Assembly: GCA_023277325.1 (NCBI GenBank)
Contig: JALRIQ010000171.1
Location: 1 to 8,105, forward strand
Direction: 5' to 3'
DNA from: Bacteroidia bacterium
GTDB lineage: Bacteria; Bacteroidota; Bacteroidia; UBA8524
DNA length: 8,105 nucleotides
How positions within the stretch are numbered: position 1 is the first letter of the stretch; every line of letters begins with the position of its first letter. Below the pieces are notes generated by a model. That model had not been told where the DNA came from, ran no database searches, and saw only the letters and a program-made list of their open reading frames with translations. The position numbers and the translations under genes were made by a program. This document shows, piece by piece, positions 5,223 to 8,105 of this stretch.

Positions 5223-5786
5223 ATGGCAACAACTTCTGACGTAAGTGTAGGAACCTTCCTCCGCTATAATGGCGAATTGGTTCAAGTGATAGAGTGGCAA
5301 CACCGTACTCCGGGTAACTTGAGAGCATTCTATCAAGGAAAAATGAAGAATGTAAGAACAGGTAAAGCGGTAGAAAACCGTTTCCGTTCTGGTGAAAACG
5401 TTGAAATTGCGCGTGTTGAAGTGCGTGAGCTTCAATACCTGTATAAAGATGGCGATAGCCTTGTTTGCATGGACGAAGAGACTTTTGAGCAAACCTATAT
5501 TGAAGAGCATTTTTTCGGAAATACCGTTCAATTCCTGAAAGAGGGAATGACCGTACAGGTAGCTTTTGAATCAGAAATGCCCGTTTCTGCAAGTGCTCCT
5601 GCAACTGTTGAATTGGAAGTAACCTATAGCGAGCCTGGTGTAAAAGGCGATACAGCAACGAACACATTGAAACCGGCTACTTTGGAAACGGGTGCCGTGG
5701 TAAACGTTCCGTTGTTTGTAAATATTGGCGAGGTCATTAAGATTGATACCGCCACGGGTGCTTACCTGGAAAGAGCGAAAGGATAA
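5223..5786 (+). CDS. efp: Elongation factor P
   Basis: The 187-residue protein has the normal three beta-barrel domains of EF-P, which binds between the P and E sites of the ribosome and speeds peptide bond formation at polyproline stretches. Domain I carries Y-N-G-E-L-V-Q-V and the tip loop H-R-T-P-G-N-L-R-A-F (27-36). The C-terminal part has the signature Y-S-E-P-G-V-K-G-D-T-A and ends P-L-F-V-N-I-G-E-V-I-K-I-D-T-A-T-G-A-Y. The tip position that is a modified Lys in Escherichia coli (K in P-G-K-G) is Asn32 here, with Arg34 nearby, so lysine-directed modification by EpmA/EpmB is not possible at that site. The TAA stop shares its last A with the ATG of speB. Confidence 0.97.
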   Translation: MATTSDVSVGTFLRYNGELVQVIEWQHRTPGNLRAFYQGKMKNVRTGKAVENRFRSGENVEIARVEVRELQYLYKDGDSLVCMDEETFEQTYIEEHFFGNTVQFLKEGMTVQVAFESEMPVSASAPATVELEVTYSEPGVKGDTATNTLKPATLETGAVVNVPLFVNIGEVIKIDTATGAYLERAKG

Positions 5787-6676
5787 TGAAAGCCCGCGGA
5801 GCAGCTTCCAATTTTTTAGGGATTGAAGAGGGGAGCCTGTGCAGTTACGAATCGGCAAAATACGTTATTCAGTCTGCACCTTATGAGCATACCTCTTCTT
5901 ATTTGAGTGGCTCCGACAAAGGTCCGGAAGCGATTCTGGAAGCGTCCCATTATGTTGAGTTTTATGATGAGGAGCTTGATCAGGAAACCTTTCGCAAAGG
6001 AGGTATAGCTACCCTGGACCCGATTGACTTTACTGGCAAGTTTGATAAAGAGGCGGTTGACCTTATTGAGGCGGAAACAAGCAAATTAATCAACGACGGT
6101 AAATTTGTGATTAGCCTTGGAGCAGAGCATACGGTAACGTATGGTTTTGTTAAAGCACACCTCAAAAAATACCCAAACCTGAGTGTTTTGCAGATTGATG
6201 CGCACAGCGATTTGCGTCAGGCTTATCAAGGAAACCCATACAGTCATGCTTCGGTAATGGCACGTGTGAATGATCTCAATGTGAAGATTTCACAAGCGGG
6301 AATTCGCGCTCAATGCATTGAAGAAGCCGAACTCATCAAATCCTCTCCAAATATCAAAACGGCCTATGCGCATCAGGTGCGAAGAAATCCGAATTGGATG
6401 ACGGAGCTGGTTGACCACCTAGGTGACGACGTGTATATCACCATCGATGCAGATGGCTTTGATCCGTCTATCATGCCTGCTGTAGGCACTGCTGAGCCAA
6501 ACGGCCTGTTTTGGGAAGAAACTATGCAGCTGTTTCAGCTCTGTGCGACGAAGAAAAATATTATTGGATTCGATATCGTAGAATGTGCCCCAATGGAAGG
6601 AAGCATTTTATCTGAATTCACCTTGGCTAAAGTGCTTTACAGGCTCTTGGGCTATATCACCATCAATACCAAATAA
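5786..6676 (+). CDS. speB: Agmatinase (ureohydrolase family)
   Basis: The 296-residue protein belongs to the arginase/agmatinase family, which uses two Mn ions. All expected ligands are visible: His115 (G-A-E-H-T), Asp138, His140 and Asp142 (I-D-A-H-S-D), Asp221 and Asp223 (I-D-A-D-G-F-D-P). Agmatinase splits agmatine into putrescine and urea in the arginine decarboxylase route to polyamines. The G-N-P-Y-S-H-A-S loop (149-156) fits agmatinase-like members better than arginases, but the substrate is inferred and other guanidino compounds remain possible. Both junctions are one-base overlaps (TAATG with efp, TAATG with the desulfurase), implying translational coupling within one operon. Confidence 0.9.
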   Translation: MKARGAASNFLGIEEGSLCSYESAKYVIQSAPYEHTSSYLSGSDKGPEAILEASHYVEFYDEELDQETFRKGGIATLDPIDFTGKFDKEAVDLIEAETSKLINDGKFVISLGAEHTVTYGFVKAHLKKYPNLSVLQIDAHSDLRQAYQGNPYSHASVMARVNDLNVKISQAGIRAQCIEEAELIKSSPNIKTAYAHQVRRNPNWMTELVDHLGDDVYITIDADGFDPSIMPAVGTAEPNGLFWEETMQLFQLCATKKNIIGFDIVECAPMEGSILSEFTLAKVLYRLLGYITINTK

Positions 6677-7818
6677 TGAGAGTTTATTTAGACAATGCCG
6701 CCACAACCCCTCTGGATCCTGCTGTGATTGAAGCAATGGCCGAGGTGATGAAAAACAACTACGGTAACCCCTCTTCGATTCATGCTCAAGGAAGAGAAGT
6801 AAGAACATTAATTGAAGAAAGTAGAAAAACGGTTGCGCGCCTTTTGAATGTAACGCCTTCGGAGATTTTCTTTACTTCTGGTGGGACAGAAGCAGATAAT
6901 ATGTCGATTCGCTGCAGTGTTGAAGACCTGGGAGTGAAACGCATCATTACCTCGCCAATCGAACACCACGCGGTTTTGCATACTGCGGAAGAAATGGAGC
7001 AGAAGGGGAAAGCAAAAGTGGAATTTGTCAAACTCCTCGAAAATGGCCATGTTGATTTGAATCATCTGAAAGAATTATTGGCAATGGGAACGGAGAAAAC
7101 CCTTGTTTCTCTGATGCATGCGAATAATGAAATTGGAAACCTCCTGGATATGGATGCAGTCGGTGCATTATGTGAAGAACATGGTGCATTGTTTCATTCA
7201 GATACCGTGCAGACCATGGCACATTATACCTTCAATTTGCAAAAGACCCATGTGGATTTCCTTGCCGGTGCAGCGCATAAATTCAATGGACCGAAAGGGG
7301 TGGGTTTTATCTATATCAGCAATAGAAATAAAATTAAGCCTATACTGACTGGAGGGTCACAAGAGCGTAATATGCGCGGTGGTACTGAAAATGTATACGG
7401 TATCGTAGGTTTGGCGAAAGCTTTTCAAATCGCCCATGATCAAATGACACAGAAGTCGGCGCATATCTCTGGCTTAAAGAACTACATGATTGAACGCCTG
7501 GAAGCTGAAATCCCAGGAATTCAATTTAATGGAGATGCGAAAGGAAGGAACTTATATACCGTTTTGAGTGTAAGCTTTCCACCTTCAAAAGTTTCCGATA
7601 TGATGTTGTTCAAGCTTGATATTGAAGGTGTTGCTGCTTCTGGTGGTAGCGCTTGTTCATCGGGTTCTGATGTTGGCTCCCATGTTCTGGGTGCCCTTGG
7701 AGCAGATAAATCCAGAGCTAACGTGCGTTTTTCCTTCGGCAAATTCAATACAAAAGAGGAAATTGATTTCGTAATTGAAAAATTGAAAGCCATGCATGGT
7801 GAATTAATGCCGCAGTAG
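6676..7818 (+). CDS. Cysteine desulfurase, IscS/NifS-like (group I)
   Basis: The 380-residue pyridoxal-phosphate enzyme takes sulfur from cysteine, giving alanine and a protein-bound persulfide used for Fe-S clusters and tRNA thiolation. Visible features are the N-terminal Y-L-D-N-A-A-T-T-P, S-G-G-T-E-A-D-N (68-75) for cofactor phosphate, E-H-H-A-V (96-100), the cofactor ring contact S-D-T-V-Q (175-179), the Schiff-base lysine Lys202 in A-A-H-K-F-N-G-P-K-G, R-G-G-T-E-N (235-240), and the catalytic Cys327 in G-G-S-A-C-S-S-G. The loop after that Cys has the length of group I enzymes (IscS/NifS), unlike SufS. No iscU or other Fe-S assembly gene is adjacent, so it may instead feed tRNA modification; that is not decidable here. 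Confidence 0.93.
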   Translation: MRVYLDNAATTPLDPAVIEAMAEVMKNNYGNPSSIHAQGREVRTLIEESRKTVARLLNVTPSEIFFTSGGTEADNMSIRCSVEDLGVKRIITSPIEHHAVLHTAEEMEQKGKAKVEFVKLLENGHVDLNHLKELLAMGTEKTLVSLMHANNEIGNLLDMDAVGALCEEHGALFHSDTVQTMAHYTFNLQKTHVDFLAGAAHKFNGPKGVGFIYISNRNKIKPILTGGSQERNMRGGTENVYGIVGLAKAFQIAHDQMTQKSAHISGLKNYMIERLEAEIPGIQFNGDAKGRNLYTVLSVSFPPSKVSDMMLFKLDIEGVAASGGSACSSGSDVGSHVLGALGADKSRANVRFSFGKFNTKEEIDFVIEKLKAMHGELMPQ

Positions 7819-7832
7819 TTCAGATTAATTTC

Positions 7833-8105
7833 ATGAGGATTCGTCTCTTTGTCGTTTTTTTATTTCTTCATTGTCTTGTAAAAGCGCAGCCTTATTACCA
7901 GAAAGATAGTGCATTGCATGCAGGCTATGTGTTGTTTTACCATGGAGACTACGACGAGGCAGGGAAATTGTTTTTCGCAGCCTTGAAGGGAGCGCAGGAA
8001 GAGGGAAACAAGCAAATAAAAGCAGAGGCTTACCGTTTATTGGGTGAGGTGAATAGAGCTTCAACGAATCGTCCTTACGCAATTAAGTACCTGGATATTG
8101 CTGAG
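7833..8105 (+). CDS. TPR-repeat protein with signal peptide (3' end outside window)
   Basis: The frame opens at ATG 7833, 14 bases after the desulfurase stop, and is still open at the right edge (91 codons). Residues 1-18 form a signal peptide (R-I-R-L-F-V-V-F-L-F-L-H-C-L-V-K-A followed by Q). The following sequence carries TPR-like helix pairs: A-G-Y-V-L-F-Y-H-G-D-Y-D-E-A-G-K-L-F-F-A, then A-E-A-Y-R-L-L-G-E-V-N-R, then Y-A-I-K-Y-L-D-I-A. In Bacteroidota such N-termini often belong to TPR sensor histidine kinases or TPR-containing LuxR-type proteins, but the C-terminal domain is out of view. No terminator is seen before it, so read-through from the efp operon is likely. Confidence 0.75.
   Translation, partial: MRIRLFVVFLFLHCLVKAQPYYQKDSALHAGYVLFYHGDYDEAGKLFFAALKGAQEEGNKQIKAEAYRLLGEVNRASTNRPYAIKYLDIAE

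Noticed and set aside
5221..5667. A 148-residue open frame on the minus strand opposite efp
   Set aside because: The translated sequence is low-quality, rich in Gln, His, Leu and Arg, as expected for the antisense of a conserved gene; efp itself is unmistakable.

Overview
The window looks like chromosomal DNA of a Bacteroidota bacterium, probably near Flavobacteriales, although the family cannot be fixed from the sequence alone. The reasons are a secreted nuclease with a C-terminal type IX secretion (Por) sorting domain, promoters of the Bacteroidota form TTG-N(18-21)-TAnnTTTG, a near absence of Shine-Dalgarno sequences, a WbqC-family protein, and EF-P of the HRTPGNLRAF type.

Layout. Positions 1-558 (+) hold the 3' part of a WbqC-family gene. 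It runs into the convergent accA (536-1498, -) with a 23-bp overlap, and a good terminator for accA lies inside the WbqC coding sequence. From 1626 a (+) reading frame that looks like the amino-terminal piece of a longer protein is cut at about 1872, where it fuses to a copied tRNA 3' end. Positions 1873-2347 form a compact unit on the minus strand: tRNA-Asp(GTC), its terminator, a small GIY-YIG nuclease gene, a second copy of the tRNA 3' end split by a 66-bp twin hairpin, and a second, incomplete copy of the terminator stem. This unit is the most unusual part of the window. Positions 2558-2914 (-) hold a decayed globin gene with stops and frameshifts. The stretch 2395-2557 shows no gene; it is A/T-rich near the tRNA promoter and otherwise featureless. 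A seven-helix membrane protein (2974-3645, -) and a LysR-type DNA-binding domain without an effector domain (3681-3947, -) follow.

On the plus strand come a secreted endonuclease/exonuclease/phosphatase-fold protein (4073-5194) and a tight operon, efp - speB - cysteine desulfurase (5223-7818). The genes of that operon overlap by one base at each junction (TAATG), so they are probably co-transcribed and translationally coupled. A TPR protein with a signal peptide starts 14 bases later (7833) and runs off the end.

Functionally, accA (fatty acid synthesis), efp (translation of proline stretches), speB (polyamine synthesis) and the cysteine desulfurase (sulfur delivery) are housekeeping genes. 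The tRNA/GIY-YIG unit, the truncated frame, the dead globin and the shortened LysR gene make 1600-3950 a zone of rearrangement and decay between two conserved blocks.
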